From contig CM031603.1 of assembly GCA_018398815.1 (NCBI GenBank), positions 1,090,847 through 1,154,846 on the forward strand: 64,000 nucleotides of DNA, given 5' to 3'. Within the stretch, counting starts at the first letter, position 1. Each line of letters begins with the position of its first letter. This document shows, piece after piece, positions 21,745 through 34,255 of the stretch. The stretch is from Conus ventricosus. Taxonomy: Eukaryota; Mollusca; Gastropoda; Neogastropoda; Conidae. The translations under genes were made by a program, and so were the position numbers. Below the pieces are notes generated by a model. That model saw only the letters and a list, made by a program, of their open reading frames with translations. It did not search any database and was not told the DNA's origin.

Positions 21745-24490
21745 CCCCCCACCCGTGTCCAACACAGGGGGAACACACTGTCCCAAAAAGGTCCCAACAC
21801 ACTTCCCACAGGGCCTAACACACTGTCCACACAGGTCCCCAACAACTTTTCCCCCAAAAGGGCCCCAACCCCCCGGGCCTCACAGGTCCCAACACAAATG
21901 TCCCACAGGGCCAACACCTGTCCCCACAGGGCCCAACACACTGTCCCCCCACAGGCCCAACACACTGTCCTCACAGGTCCTAATCACTGTCCCCACCGGT
22001 CCTAACCCCCCTGTTTCCCCACAAAGGGCCAACACATGTCCCCCACAGGTCCCAACACACTGTCCTCACAGGTTTCCCATACCAAACACTGTCCCCCAAA
22101 AAGGTCCCCGTACCAACACATTGCCTCACAGGGCCTAACACACGTCCCCCACAGGTCCTAACACAGTTTTCCTCACGGTCTTAACACAGTGTCCCACAGG
22201 GCCTAACACACTGTCCTCCCAGGTTCCCAACACAGGTCCCCCACAGGTCCTATACCAACACAGTGTCCTCACAGGGCCATACCAACACAGTTCCACAAAA
22301 GGGCCTAAAAAACAACGTCCTCACAGGTCCTAACACACGTCCTCCAGGTCCTAACACACTGTCCCACAAAGGGGGTAACACACTGTCCTTCACAGGTCCC
22401 AACACCTGTCCCCCCCAAGGGCCTTTAACCCAAAACACTGTCCCTCACAGGTCCTAAAACAAAAGTCCACACAGTTTCCCAAAAACACTGTCGTCAAGGT
22501 CCTAACCCAAACACACTGTCCTCAAGGCCCTTACCTGTCCTCACGGGCCAACACACTGTATCACGGCCCCTATCCAAAACCCTTCCTAAAAGGCCCTAAC
22601 ACACTGTCCTCACAGGCCTATACCAAACAATGCCATACATTTTCCTAAACACTGCCCACACGGCCCCTTAAACACTGTCCCACGGTCCTAACCCGTTCCT
22701 CACGGGGTCCTAACACACGCCTCACTGTCCTATACCAACCACTGTCTCACGGTCAAAACACATGTTCCGGTCCTAACACACTGCCTCACGGCCCTATCCA
22801 ACACATGTCCTCACGGTCCTAACACATGTCCTCCGGCCCTAAACACTGTCCCATAGGCCCAAAACAGTGCCCTCATAGGTCCATATCAACACCTGTCCTC
22901 AAGGTCCTAACACTGTCCTCACGGGGTCCAAACACTGTCCCCAGGGTCCAAAACCTGTTCACGGTCCTAACCCACTGCCTACGGGGCCCTGTCGAACCAT
23001 GCTAAAGGTCCAAAAATGTCCTCACGGGCCTAACACATTGCCCTCACAGGCCCTAACACACTGTCCTCACGGTCTAACAATTTGTCTCACGGGTTCCTAT
23101 CCCAAACACATGCCCCAAAGGGTCCAACCACGCCCTCCAGGCCCTTCACTGTCCACAGGTCTAACACACTCCCCTCACAGGCCCTAACACACTGTCCTCA
23201 AGGTCCTAACACAGCCCTCACGGTCCTAACACTGCCCTCACAGGTCCAAACACACTGCTCACAGGCCCTATCCAACCACTGCCCACAGGTCTAACCACTG
23301 TCCTAGGGGTCCTAACACATTGCTCCGGTTCCCCTGTCCTCAAAAGGGTCCTAAACATTGTCCTCACAGGTCCTATACCAACCCTGCCCCTCAAGGGTCC
23401 TAAACACTGTCCTACAGGTCCTTAAATTTTCCTCACAGGTCCATCACACGTCCTCACAGGTCCTAACAACTGCCCTCACAGGTCCTAACACACTGTCCTC
23501 ACGGGTCCTCTACAAACAGTGCCCAAGGTTCCTATCCCAACACACTGTACACAGGCCAAACACCTGTCCTCACGGTCCCAAACAATGCCCTCACAGGTCC
23601 TACACACTGCCCTCACAGGCCAAAAACCCCACTGTCCTCCAGGCCCTAGACCAAACATGTCCTAAAGGGCCCTATCCCAAACCACGTCCCCGGCCCCTAA
23701 CCACTGTCCCCCAAGGCCCCTATACCAATACACTGTTACAGGTCCTAAAACACTGTCCTCACAGGTCTAACACCTGCCCCTACAGGCCTTACCTGTTCCA
23801 CGGTCCTCCACTGCCCCCCAAGGTCCTAACACCGTCCCCAGGTCCAACACACTGTCCACACAGGTCCTTACCAACACAGTGTTTTAAGGTCCTAACCAGT
23901 GTCCTCACGGGTCCTTCATGTCCTCAAGGCCCCTTACCAACACACTCCACCAGGTTGTACCAACACACTGCCCACCAGGCCCTATACAAACACTATCCAC
24001 AAGGGCCCTATAACCGTGTCCCCTGGGGCCTATCCCAACACATCCAAAAGGGTCCGTACCAAACCCCTTCCACACGGGGCCCCCGTAAACCACTTCCCAC
24101 GGGCCCTGTCCCAAACACGCTATCCCCCAGGCCTATCCCAACACATTATCCACACGGGTCTGTACCAACACCTGTCCACACAGGTCCTTACCCCTGTCTC
24201 ATAGGTCCTATACCAAACATATCCAACGGTCCTGTCCCAACACAATTTCCCACACAGGCCCTGTCCAAACACATCCACAAGGTCTTACCAAACATACCAC
24301 ACGGTCCTATACCAACCACACCCCACCAGGCCCGTACCCCCAAAACGTCCACACAGGTCCTATACCAACACACTGTCCAAAGGGTCCTATAAAAACACCT
24401 ACCACAGGCCCTTTCCAACACACTACCCACACAGGTCCAAACCCAACACAGTGTCCTCTAGGTCTATACCAACCTCGTCCTCACAGGCTT
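21745..24490. repeat. Large minisatellite, about 23-bp unit
   Basis: Roughly 110 degenerate units around GGTCCTAACACACTGTCCTC plus ACA, with a longer variant GGTCCTATACCAACACACTG. The period shifts from the short to the long unit towards the 3' end (from about 23,860). Many single-base length differences again suggest consensus error. Confidence 0.93.
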
Positions 24491-24724
24491 CCCAACCTTG
24501 TTTGTGAAAAAAATTTCATCAAAAAGGGCTTTCCCCTCTGAAAAAGTTTTGATTGATAAATGTTTTTTGCGTTTATGATTTCTGTAGCAAGGGGAAAGTC
24601 GTTACTTTTTTAAGCTTTCTATAAACAAACTGGAGCATTTTTTTGTCAGAAAGTTTTTATCGGTACAGCATTTCCTCAGAACATTTTTTAAAGAATAAAG
24701 TTTGCATTTTTGAAATTTTATAGA
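24491..24724. other. No gene seen
   Basis: Short AT-rich spacer between two minisatellites. Confidence 0.4.
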
Positions 24725-25350
24725 CAATGAGAAGTCAAAAGATTTTAATTTTGGGGGCTAGAAGGTAAAACATTTCCAGTGAAATGAGAAGTCAAAAGAC
24801 TTGTTAATCTTTGGGACTAGAAAGGGGAATACATTTCCAGTAGCAATGAAAGTCAAAAACTTGTTAATCTTTGGGGGGCTGAAGGGAATCATTTCCGAGC
24901 AAGGGTCAAAAGACTTGTTAATCTTTGGGGTAGAAGGTGATACTTTTCCCGTAGACAATGGAATCAAAAGACTTGTTAATCTTTGGGACTAGAAAGGGGA
25001 ATACATTTCAGAGACAATGAGAAGTCAAAAGATTGTTTTCTTTGGGACTAGAAGGTGAATACATTTCAGTAGACAAAGAGAAGTCAAAAGATTGTTAAAA
25101 TTTGGGATGAAGTGAATACATTTCCGAGACAATGAGAAGCAAAAGTTGTAACTTTGGGATAGAAGGGGAATAATTTCCAGTGACAAGAGAAGTCAAAGAC
25201 TTGTTAAACTTTGGGACTAGAAGGTGAATACATTTCCCGTAGACAATGGAAGTCAAAGACTTGTTAATCTTTGGGGTGAAGGTGAATAATTTCCCGTAGA
25301 CAATGAGAAGTCAAAAGACTTTTTAATCTTTGGGCTAGAATGAAAACATT
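24725..25350. repeat. Minisatellite, about 61-bp unit
   Basis: About ten units around ACAATGAGAAGTCAAAAGAC and TTGTTAATCTTTGGGACTAG. Confidence 0.93.
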
Positions 25351-25618
25351 TCCCGAAAAACGGCGACTTTTGGGGTTTTCCCCTGGCACTTTGATCTTTT
25401 TCCATCCCGGGGGAGAACAAGGATTTTATCTTCGACAGCGTCAGCCACCTCCAATACCCCCCCAGAAAGGCCTGCCCATCTCAGGAGGGCAGCGAGCTAG
25501 CTGGTACGGCCAATCAAAATTTTCATCCCGCCATTTGCCACCCCTCCTTGCAGGCAGGGGAGTCGGTCCAGTGTGAGAGCTTGGTTTCATTTTCGGGGCT
25601 TCTAGGTTTCAGTTTTTA

Positions 25619-25620
<2 letters not shown>
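25351..25620. other. No gene seen
   Basis: Spacer with a short plus-strand frame and no recognised domain. Confidence 0.4.
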
Positions 25621-25694
<74 letters not shown>

Positions 25695-25770
25695 ACCCCC
25701 AAACCCCCCCCCCCCCCCCCCCCCCCCCCAAAACCCCCCCCAAAAAAACTCCAAACCCCCCCCCCCCCCT
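25621..25770. repeat. Poly-C tracts, about 75 bases plus interrupted runs
   Basis: C run from 25,621 to about 25,694 followed by C runs separated by A-rich breaks. Confidence 0.93.
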
Positions 25771-26095
25771 TTACTTTAGCCACATGTCATTGAAAAAAAC
25801 TGTTGCATTGGGGCTCACTGTATACAAAATTTACGTTGGCATTGAGAAAAATCACCCGTATTGGGGGGGAAAGGGGGAACCTTTTTTTAATTTTTATGTT
25901 AAATTGGAAAGAAAATAACTGGATTATTGGGGAACCCTGTTGTTTTCCTTGTAGGGCCTTGAAATTTTTGTGGGGGTGGGGTCCAGAATGGGTGAGGAGA
26001 TAGGGGGCCCTTTTTTTTTTTAAAAAGGTTAATTGGTGTGGGAGAATAATTGGATCTGTCAACTGGCTCTTGACCCTGGGTAAATTTGTTTGGGG
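25771..26095. other. No gene seen
   Basis: Spacer between a C tract and a G tract. The plus and minus frames show no domain. Confidence 0.4.
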
Positions 26096-26097
26096 GT

Positions 26098-26140
<43 letters not shown>

Positions 26141-26185
26141 AGGGCTTTGGTTTGGGGGGGGGGGGGTTTTTGGGGGGGGTTGGGG
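26096..26185. repeat. Poly-G tracts
   Basis: About 40 G at 26,098-26,139, then shorter G runs with T interruptions to 26,185. Confidence 0.93.
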
Positions 26186-26324
26186 GAATCTTTTCCCCAA
26201 AAGGGTTTTCTTTAAAAGTTAAGGGGTTTTAGTTTTTGGGGTGGGGGGGGTTTTTGTAGGGGTTGAGAAAAGCTTTTTCGTCTTGGGGTTTTTGCTTTTG
26301 TTCTAGAGACGTTTGGGGGGCATC

Positions 26325-26535
26325 CAATTGGGTTTCTTTCCCTTTCATTGAGGAGTGCTTCCCTTTTTTTTTCTCCATTTCATTTTAGGGTGCATCCACA
26401 TTTGTTTTTTCTCCTTTTATTGGGAGTGCATCCACTTTTTTTCTTCCCTTTTTATTGAGGGGGGCATCCCCAAATTTTTTTCTTCCCATTTCATTGAGGA
26501 GTGCATCCACATTTGTTTCTTCTCCATTTCATGCT
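26325..26535. repeat. Minisatellite, about 42-bp unit
   Basis: About five degenerate units around CATTGAGGAGTGCATCCACA. Confidence 0.85.
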
Positions 26536-27535
26536 CTCTTTCTTCTCTGAGACTTGCAGGAAATATCCTAGTTTGTCTTGTGTAGTTATGCCTCTTTCTT
26601 CTCTGAGACTTGCAGGAAATATCCTAGTTTGTCTTGTGTAGTTGCTCTCTTTCTCTCTGAGACTTGCAGGAAATTCCTAGTTTGTCTTGTGTAGTAGGGC
26701 TCTCTTTCTTCTCTGAGACTTGCAGGAAATATCCTAGTTTGTCTTGTGTAGTTACTGAGACTTGCAGGAAACATCCTAGTTTGTCTTGTGTAGTCTCTGA
26801 GACTTGCAGGAATATCTAGTTTGTCTTGTGTAGTTACTGAGGACTTTGCAGGAATTCCTAGTTTGTCTTGTGTAGTCTCTGAGATTGCAGGAAATATCCT
26901 AGTTTGTCTTGTGTAGTCTCTGAGACTTGCAGGAAATATCCTAGTTTGTCTTGTGTAGTTCTGAGACTTGCAGGAAATATCCTAGTTTGTCTTGTGTAGT
27001 TCTGAGACTTGCAGGAAATTATCTAGTTTGTCTTGTGTAGTCTCTGAGACTTGCAGGAAATATCCTAGTTTGTTTGTGTAGTCTCTGAGACTTGCAGGAA
27101 ATATCCTAGTTTGTCTTGTGTAGTCTCTGAGACTTGCAGGAAATATCCTAGTTTGTCTTGTGTAGTCTCTGAGACTTGCAGGAAATATCCTAGTTTGTCT
27201 TGTGTAGTCTCTGAGACTTGCAGGAAATATCTAGTTTGGTCTTGTGTAGTTCTCTGAGACTTGCAGGAAATATCCTAGTTTGTCTTGTGTAGTCTCTGAG
27301 ACTTGCAGGAAATATCTAGTTTGTCTTGTGTAGTCTCTGAGACTTGCAGGAAATATCCTAGTTTGTCTTGTGTAGTCTCTGAGACTTGCAGGAAATATCC
27401 TAGTTTGTTCTTGTGTAGTCTCTGAGACTTGCAGGAAATATCCTAGTTTTTTCTTGGTGTAGTCTCTTGAGACTTGCAGGAAATATCTAGTTTGTCTTGT
27501 GTACTCTGGTTTGCAGGAAATGTCCTAGTTTGTCT
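26535..27535. repeat. Minisatellite, 42-bp unit
   Basis: About 23 units around TCTCTGAGACTTGCAGGAAA and TATCCTAGTTTGTCTTGTGT. Sequence quality is visibly better from here on. Confidence 0.95.
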
Positions 27536-28020
27536 TGTGTACTTACTGGTTTGTTTGTTGCAGTTTGTCTTGTGTATTACTGGTTTGTTTGTGTCGTTTG
27601 TCTTGTGTACTTACTGGTTGTTGTTGTCGTTTGTCTTGTGTATTACTGGTTGTTTGTGTCAGTTTGTCTTGTGTATTACTGGTTTGTTTGTTGTCAGTTT
27701 GTCTTGTGTACTTACTGGTTTGTTTGTTGTCAGTTTGTCTTGTGTACTTACTGGTTTGTTGTTGTCGTTGTCTTGTGTACTTACTGGTTTGTTTGTTGTC
27801 AGTTTGTCTTGTGTACTTACTGGTTTGTTTGTTGTCAGTTTGTCTTGTGTGCTTACTGGTTTGTTGTGTCTCCTGGTTTGTCTTGTGTATTACTGGTTTG
27901 TTTGTTGTCTCTTTTTGTCTTGTGTAGTTACTGGTTTTTTTGTGTCAGTTTGTCTTGTGTACTTACTGGTTTGTTTGTTGTCAGTTTGTCTTGTGTACTT
28001 ACTGGTTTGTTTGTTGTCAA
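27536..28020. repeat. Minisatellite, 36-bp unit, open in all phases
   Basis: About 13 units around CTTACTGGTTTGTTTGTTGT followed by CAGTTTGTCTTGTGTA. The 36-base period is twelve codons, so it yields long open frames of a Val/Leu/Cys dodecamer. It shares GTTTGTCTTGTGTA with the adjacent 42-bp family, which suggests one arose from the other. Confidence 0.95.
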
Positions 28021-28204
28021 AAAGGGTGAAGAAAGACGTCCCAGTTTGTGTCTTTTCTTCCAAATGGTCTCCGAGTTGTCAGAGATTTGTTGAAGACTTA
28101 AGTCCAGTGGGTTTGTTGTTGTTTTTTCTTAGTAGACCAAATAGCAGACTAGATTGACAGGAGAAAGAGACTTTTTTGGGTTTTGCTTTTTCATCAAGCT
28201 GTTT

Positions 28205-28437
28205 TTGATATGAGTTGTTGCATTGGTTGCTCCCCTTGTGTCACGACCTTACAGAGGTCCACTTTCCCTGACTGCATTGGTTGCTCCCCTTGTGTCACAG
28301 ACCTTACAGAGGTCCACTTTCCCTGACTGCATTGGTTGCTCCCCTTGTGTCACAGACCTTACAGAGGTCCACTTTCCCTGACTGCATTGGTTGCTCCCCT
28401 TGTGTCACAGACCTTACAGAGGTCCACTTTTCCCTGA
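28205..28437. repeat. Minisatellite, 55-bp unit
   Basis: Four nearly identical units around GCATTGGTTGCTCCCCTTGT and ACAGACCTTACAGAGGTCCA. Confidence 0.95.
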
Positions 28438-28945
28438 CTCCCGCCCCCATAGGGTGCACACAGTGGGCTGGGCTGGACATGACTGGACTTGACTCCCAGC
28501 CCCCATAGGGTGCACACAGTGGGCTGGGCTGGACATGACTGGACTTGACTCTCAGCCCCCATAGGGTGCACACAGTGGGCTGGGCTGGACATAACTGGAC
28601 TTGGCTCTCAGCCCCCATAGGGTGCACACAGTGGGCTGGGCTGGAAATGACTGGACTTGGCTCTCAGCCCCCATAGGGTGCACACAGTGGGCTGGGCTGG
28701 ACATGACTGGACTTGGCTCTCATCCCCCATAGAGTGCACACAGTGGGCTGGGCTGGACATGACTGGACTTGGCTCTCAGCCCCCATAGGGTGCACACAGT
28801 GGGCTGGGCTGGAAATGAACTGGACTTGGCTCTCAGCCCCCATAGGGTGCACACAGTGGGCTGGGCTGGACATGACTGGACTTGGCTCTCAGCCCCATAG
28901 GGTGCACACAGTGGGCTGGGCTGAAGACCCTGGACTTGGCTCTCA
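28438..28945. repeat. Minisatellite, 56-bp unit
   Basis: Nine units around CCCCATAGGGTGCACACAGT and GGGCTGGGCTGGACATGACT, directly abutting the 55-bp array. Confidence 0.95.
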
Positions 28946-29240
28946 GACCACAGTACAGGGACACTTTGGTATGATAATCCACTGGCTCCTACTTTTCACA
29001 GAAATCAGGGATTTCAGCAAAATGTAGAAATAGATGTTTTTTTAAGTGTTTTTTTTTTTTTCAGCAAAAGAAAAAAGAAAAGAAAAAAATGAAGAAAGGA
29101 GAAAGGAAAGAAAGGTATGATTGGAATCCATCGAGTGCTGGTCACATGAATTTTCTGGTGCGCTGGCAGACAACAGTGGCGCCACAAATCTCACACAAAC
29201 TTCACTGCAAGACCGGGCAGTCACTGTGTTGCCTACCTGA
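28946..29240. other. No gene seen
   Basis: Unique spacer with an A/G-rich stretch at about 29,062-29,115. Confidence 0.4.
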
Positions 29241-29560
29241 CTGAAGGCAAACCAGTGTCCCAGTACAATGCCGTGTGTTGGCAGGGTGGTGTAAACGTAA
29301 CAGAGTGACCACAGCTGTAGGCAAACCAATGTCCCAGTACAATGCCGTGTGTTGGCAGGATGGTTGTAAACGTAACAGAGAGTGACCACAGCTGTAGGCA
29401 AACCAATGTCCCAGTACAATGCCGTGTGTTGGCAGGATGGTGTAAACATAACAGAGAGTGACCACAGCTGTAGGCAAACCAGTGTCCAGTACAATGCCGT
29501 GTGTTGGTAGGATGGTTGTAAACGTAACAGAGAGTGACCACAGCTGCGCCAACACATGGC
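29241..29560. repeat. Minisatellite, about 75-bp unit
   Basis: Four units around ACAATGCCGTGTGTTGGCAG and GAGTGACCACAGCTGTAGGC. Confidence 0.95.
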
Positions 29561-29584
29561 ACTGGCTGTGGATGGAGAGAAAAG

Positions 29585-30306
29585 TGGGCGATACACCACT
29601 CAGTGCCAGGTCTGGGTCAGACTGCACCGTGTTGAAAGCTGATTTCACGGCTTTGATTGTCCTGTGGCAATACACCACTCAGTGCCCAGGTCTGGGTCAG
29701 ACTGCCCCGTGTTGAAAGCTGATTTCACGGCTTTGATTGTCCTGTGGCAATACACCACTCAGTGGCCAGGTCTGGGTCAGACTGCACCGTGTTGAAAGCT
29801 GATTTCACGGCTTTGATTGTCCTGTGGCGATACACCACTCAGTGCCCAGGTCTGGGTCAGACTGCACCGTGTTGAAAGCTGATTTCACGGCTTTGATTGT
29901 CCTGTGGCAATACACCACTCAGTGGCCAGGTCTGGGTCAGACTGCACCGTGTTGAAAGCTGATTTCACGGCTTTGATTGTCCTGTGGCGATACACCACTC
30001 AGTGCCCAGGTCTGGGTCAGACTGCACCGTGTTGAAAGCTGATTTCACGGCTTTGATTGTCCTGTGGCAATACACCACTCAGTGGCCAGGTCTGGGTCAG
30101 ACTGCACTGTGTTGAAAGCTGATTTCACGGCTTTGATTGTCCTGTGGCGTTTATACCACTCAGTGCCCAGGTCTGGGTCAGACTGCACCGTGTTGAAAGC
30201 TGATTTCACGGCTTTGATTGTCCTGTGGCAATACACCACTCAGTGCCCAGGTCTGGGTCAGACTGCACCGTGTTGAAAGCTGATTTCACAGCTTTGATTG
30301 TCCTGA
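29585..30306. repeat. Minisatellite, 79-80-bp unit
   Basis: Nine units around TACACCACTCAGTGCCCAGG and GAAAGCTGATTTCACGGCTT, with alternating GTGCCC and GTGGCC variants. Confidence 0.95.
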
Positions 30307-31620
30307 GAGGGGATGGGGTGGGGGGGGGGGGGGGGGGGAGCATTCCTGTCAAACACCACCCCCACTTCTACCTCTGTCCCCAGTCTTGCAATTTCAGTGA
30401 TTTTTGCTTTTCCACAGTGGGAGCTATGAATACCATAATCCTTTTCTTCTGTTCTGGTGAACATTACTGGGGTGATCCAGTCATTGGTTTTGACTCACAT
30501 GTGTAAGCAAAGTGAGTCTGTGTGATCACGCAATTTCGGTTGTCTATGTGAGTGTGTATGTGCGTGTGTGTGTGTCTGTGTGTGTATGAGTGTGTGTGTC
30601 TGTGTGTGTATGTGTTGTGTGTACATGGTCAACTTGTAATACTGGCTTGTTCAGCAGTTACAAGTGGCAGCCTTACCCAAGTATTTTCTGGAACTTTCCA
30701 GCCATCCCGGCAAGAAGATGTCACTGTGGTAACAACCATATGGCTGCAGTTAACTTTTTCAGCAATATTTTCAAAATGATGAACTTTGCATTTTCTTAGA
30801 AATTGTGATTGTTTACAATTATTGCTTTATTCATTGATAATAGACATAGTCGGTTATATTCTATGCTAGTATTGTAGCAGACAGTAAGTTATATCATTTC
30901 ATGATCAGACCATTTAGTGCAGTCTCTTCCAAGCAGAGGTGGACATAGAAAGGAAATGTATTTCTAAATGTAGAATTAAGATATAGGTATGTTTTGCCAT
31001 GATTATGAATCCAAGCAAGGGGAGTACTATTAAAGAAACAAAACAAAACAAAAAGAAACTTGTTTAGCAAGATCAGATCTGTACCAAAACTAAAAGAATG
31101 CTTTGTAAATACAACATTGTTGCCTAAGTAATGAAAAGTAGAATCTGTCATGAGAAAATCCAAAACTGGGGTATTGAACACGGTAAAATGTCCTGTGCGG
31201 TACCACACAAGCGTGTCAGCTTGCTGATGATGCACATTTGGAATAGGTAGGCGACCTCTCAGTCCAGGAAAGAGGAGCTGGGTGTAAAGTGTCTGATAGA
31301 ACTGGATCTGTTGGCTGAACTTTTCACCTGGAGGACAAGTGTGCAGGTGGCCGTTGCGTAACTAGCTGACAAAGGGAGCTAATGAAGGAGGGGATTCTCC
31401 AGATTGTGGCTGTAAACAGCAAAGACAAGAGGCACAGGAAGGGAGAGGTGAGGGTGAGGGTGGGGGGTGTGAGGAAGAAGGGGGGCAACAGAAGAAAGAA
31501 GAGACAGAGAAGGTGCCATGGGAGGAGAGAAGGAGAAGGTGTGGAAGGAAGAGAGGGAAAGGGTGGGGTAGGATCACTTCAGGGTAGCGAATGAAGAGCT
31601 TTGGACGCCTGCTACAGCTG
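30307..31620. other. Unique spacer with G run and GT microsatellite; no gene seen
   Basis: G run at about 30,320-30,338 and (TG)n with TA/TC breaks at 30,548-30,622. The remainder is unique AT-rich DNA. A purine-rich stretch lies at 31,430-31,570. No domain or exon signature was recognised. Confidence 0.5.
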
Positions 31621-31626
31621 GTGCTT

Positions 31627-32585
31627 TCTGAGTCACAACGCTGTCTGTACTCATTGTCAGGTGGCATGGTAGGAACCTCTGAGTCACAACGCTGTCTGTA
31701 CTCATTGTCAGGTGACATGCTAGGAACCTCTGCAGTCTGAGTCACAATGCTGTCTGTACTCATTGTCAGGTGGCATGGTAGGAACCTCTGAGTCACAATG
31801 CTGTCTGTACTCATTGTCAGGTGACATGCTAGGAACCTCTGCAGTCTGAGTCACAATGCTGTCTGTACTCATTGTGAGGTGACATGGTAGGAACCTCTGA
31901 GTCACAATGCTGTCTGTACTCATTGTCAGGTGGCATGGTTGGAACCTCTGAGTCACAATGCTGTCTGTACTCATTGTCAGGTGGCATGGTAGGAACCTCT
32001 GAGTCACAATGCTGTCTGTACTCATTGTGAGGTGACATGGTAGGAACCTCTGAGTCACAATGCTGTCTGTACTCATTGTCAGGTGGCATGGTAGGAACCT
32101 CTGAGTCACAATGCTGTCTGTACTCATTGTCAGGTGACATGCTAGGAACCTCTGCAGTCTGAGTCACAATGCTGTCTGTACTCATTGTGAGGTGACATGG
32201 TAGGAACCTCTGAGTCACAATGCTGTCTGTACTCATTGTCAGGTGGCATGGTAGGAACCTCTGAGTCACAATGCTGTCTGTACTCATTGTCAGGTGGCAT
32301 GGTAGGAACCTCTGAGTCACAATGCTGTCTGTACTCATTGTCAGGTGACATGCTAGGAACCTCTGCAGTCTGAGTCACAATGCTGTCTGTACTCATTGTC
32401 AGGTGGCATGGTAGGAACCTCTGAGTCACAATGCTGTCTGTACTCATTGTCAGGTGACATGGTAGGAACCTCTGAGTCACAATGCTGTCTGTACTCATTG
32501 TGAGGTGACATGGTAGGAACCTCTGAGTCACAATGTTGTCTGTACTCATTGTCAGGTGACATGTTAGGAACCTCTGCAGTCTGAG
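31627..32585. repeat. Minisatellite, 51-bp unit, left half (interrupted)
   Basis: About 18 units around GAGTCACAATGCTGTCTGTA and CTCATTGTCAGGTGGCATGG. A longer variant adds GCAGTCT at intervals. The period is 17 codons, giving long minus-strand frames of a repeated heptadecapeptide, not a plausible gene. The array resumes at 33,774 after an inserted transposon. Confidence 0.96.
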
Positions 32586-32827
32586 CAAAGACTGTATGCC
32601 TACGGAAAGACGGTTCACTTGCTGAGCGGTAACTCTGTTCGCAGTATTAGCCACAGTGAAGCCGGCTGAGCGCCGTGCCGCGAGCAGGCTCTGCCTGCCA
32701 CTCCCACTTTACCGGGGCATAACACAGCCGACTGGCAGATCAGGAAGTGATGGAACACAATGTTTTACAAGTTTCGTGTTCTCTCTGTCTCATCTGTCTA
32801 TGTGTGTGTGTATGTTGTTTGTGTGTG

Positions 32828-32889
<62 letters not shown>

Positions 32890-33773
32890 TGCGTGCGTGC
32901 GTGCGTGCGCGCGCATGCGTGCGTGCGTGCGTGTGTGTGTGTATGCGCGCGTGTGTGCGTGCGTGCGTGTGTGTGTGTGTGTGTGGACTTTATCGTCATC
33001 TTATTTCTTCTTTTTTTTTGTTTACATCACTCTGTGTCGTCATCTTATTTCTTCTTTTTTTGTTTTTGTTTACATCACTCTGTCTTGTATTTCAGAGAGA
33101 AAGAGAGTGCAGGGGGTGGGAGGGGGGTGTCTTCTCCTATCTTTGTTTGGTATTGTTTTGCATTCTTTACATGGGATATTTTGTCTGTAAGAAGTATATA
33201 AAAAACAACATTTACAAAAAACCCTGATAAATGGCAAGACCAAATGCACAAAATGCTACTGTCACAGCTCCCCAAACTTCACTACCACATACGTACGTAC
33301 CTCTGGCAAGATGAGTAGACAGCTCATATTCGCACTAATGATTTGTCTGCGGTTAGAATGTTGTACAAGGAAGTAATTTTCACAGGTGCTGAAGCTTCAG
33401 CATTTTTCTGTTCTTTCTCCCCGAACCTGCTGCAAAGTATCTGTTGTTGTCCTTCAAAATGAAATGAAGTCTTATATTCAGGTACATGTTGACAACAAGG
33501 GCACTCAGTTAAAACAACGTATTCAGGAAATGTAACACAGAAAATGATCTCACCTTTCTTCGTCTTTTGGAAAAGAAAAACACCGGAACCCCTTCTTTCG
33601 AGTATTATGACAGTTCGGCGCGGCGCACCAGTTGCCTCCTGCCTTACTCGCCATGTTGGACACGCGTGGAAAGATAGCCTGTGAAGGTGGGAGTGGCAGC
33701 ATGGAATGTGCCAGCCATCTGGCTTCACTTTTCCGCGGAGTGAACCATCTTTCCGTAGGGCGAACTATCTTTG
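32586..33773. mobile_element. Non-autonomous DNA transposon with long TIRs (1,188 bp)
   Basis: Both ends start CAAAGA when read inwards and share blocks in inverted orientation. These are CCTACGGAAAGA and GGTTCACT at 32,599-32,619 versus 33,739-33,760, GTGAAGCC at 32,656 versus 33,721, and CTGCCACTCCCAC at 32,695 versus 33,687. The inverted repeats therefore span about 90-120 bases. Flanks carry a perfect 7-bp direct repeat GTCTGAG (32,579-32,585 and 33,774-33,780). Removing the element and one copy restores an intact minisatellite unit. The interior holds a GT microsatellite and a doubled CTTATTTCTTCTTTTTT segment, with no recognisable transposase. The superfamily is unknown; CA ends with a 7-8-bp duplication would be compatible with hAT-type elements. 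Confidence 0.88.
32800..32990. repeat. (GT)n/(GTGC)n microsatellite inside the transposon
   Basis: GT run at about 32,819-32,888, then GTGC repeats and GT again to 32,985. Confidence 0.93.
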
Positions 33774-34255
33774 GTCTGAGTCACAATGCTGTCTGTACTC
33801 ATTGTGAGGTGACATGGTAGGAACCTCTGAGTCACAATGCTGTCTGTACTCATTGTCAGGTGACATGCTAGGAACCTCTGCAGTCTGAGTCACAATGCTG
33901 TCTGTACTCATTGTCAGGTGGCATGGTAGGAACCTTTGAGTCACAATGCTGTCTGTACTCATTGTCAGGTGACATGCTAGGAACCTCGCAGTCTGAGTCA
34001 CAATGCTGTCTGTACTCATTGTCAGGTGGCATGGTAGGAACCTTTGAGTCACAATGCTGTCTGTACTCATTGTCAGGTGGCATGGTAGGAACTCTGAGTC
34101 ACAATGCTGTCTGTACTCATTGTCAGGTGGCATGGTAGGAACCTCTGAGTCACAATGCTGTCTGTACTCATTGTGAGGTGGCATGGTAGGAACCTCTGAG
34201 TCACAACGCTGTCTTACTCATTGTCAGGTGACATGCTAGGAACCTCTGCAGTAAT
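33774..34255. repeat. Minisatellite, 51-bp unit, right half
   Basis: About nine units of the same family as 31,627-32,585, with the same long-variant units. It begins with the second copy of the 7-bp target duplication. Confidence 0.96.

Noticed and set aside
21745..24490. CRISPR-like array
   Set aside because: Units are directly tandem with no unique spacers of constant length, and the context is a eukaryotic genome.
27474..28157. 227-codon plus-strand frame rich in Val/Leu/Cys, like a membrane protein
   Set aside because: It is the translation of a 36-bp minisatellite, open in all three phases.
33324..33728. 134-codon minus-strand frame inside the 1,188-bp transposon as its transposase
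   Set aside because: It extends into the terminal inverted repeat and shows no DDE, zinc-finger or other transposase motif.
31720..34184. Long minus-strand open frames with a repeated 17-residue peptide (MSTDSIVTQRFLPCHLT)
   Set aside because: The period of the minisatellite is 51 bases, so a frame stays open without selection. A second frame is open too and a transposon interrupts it.
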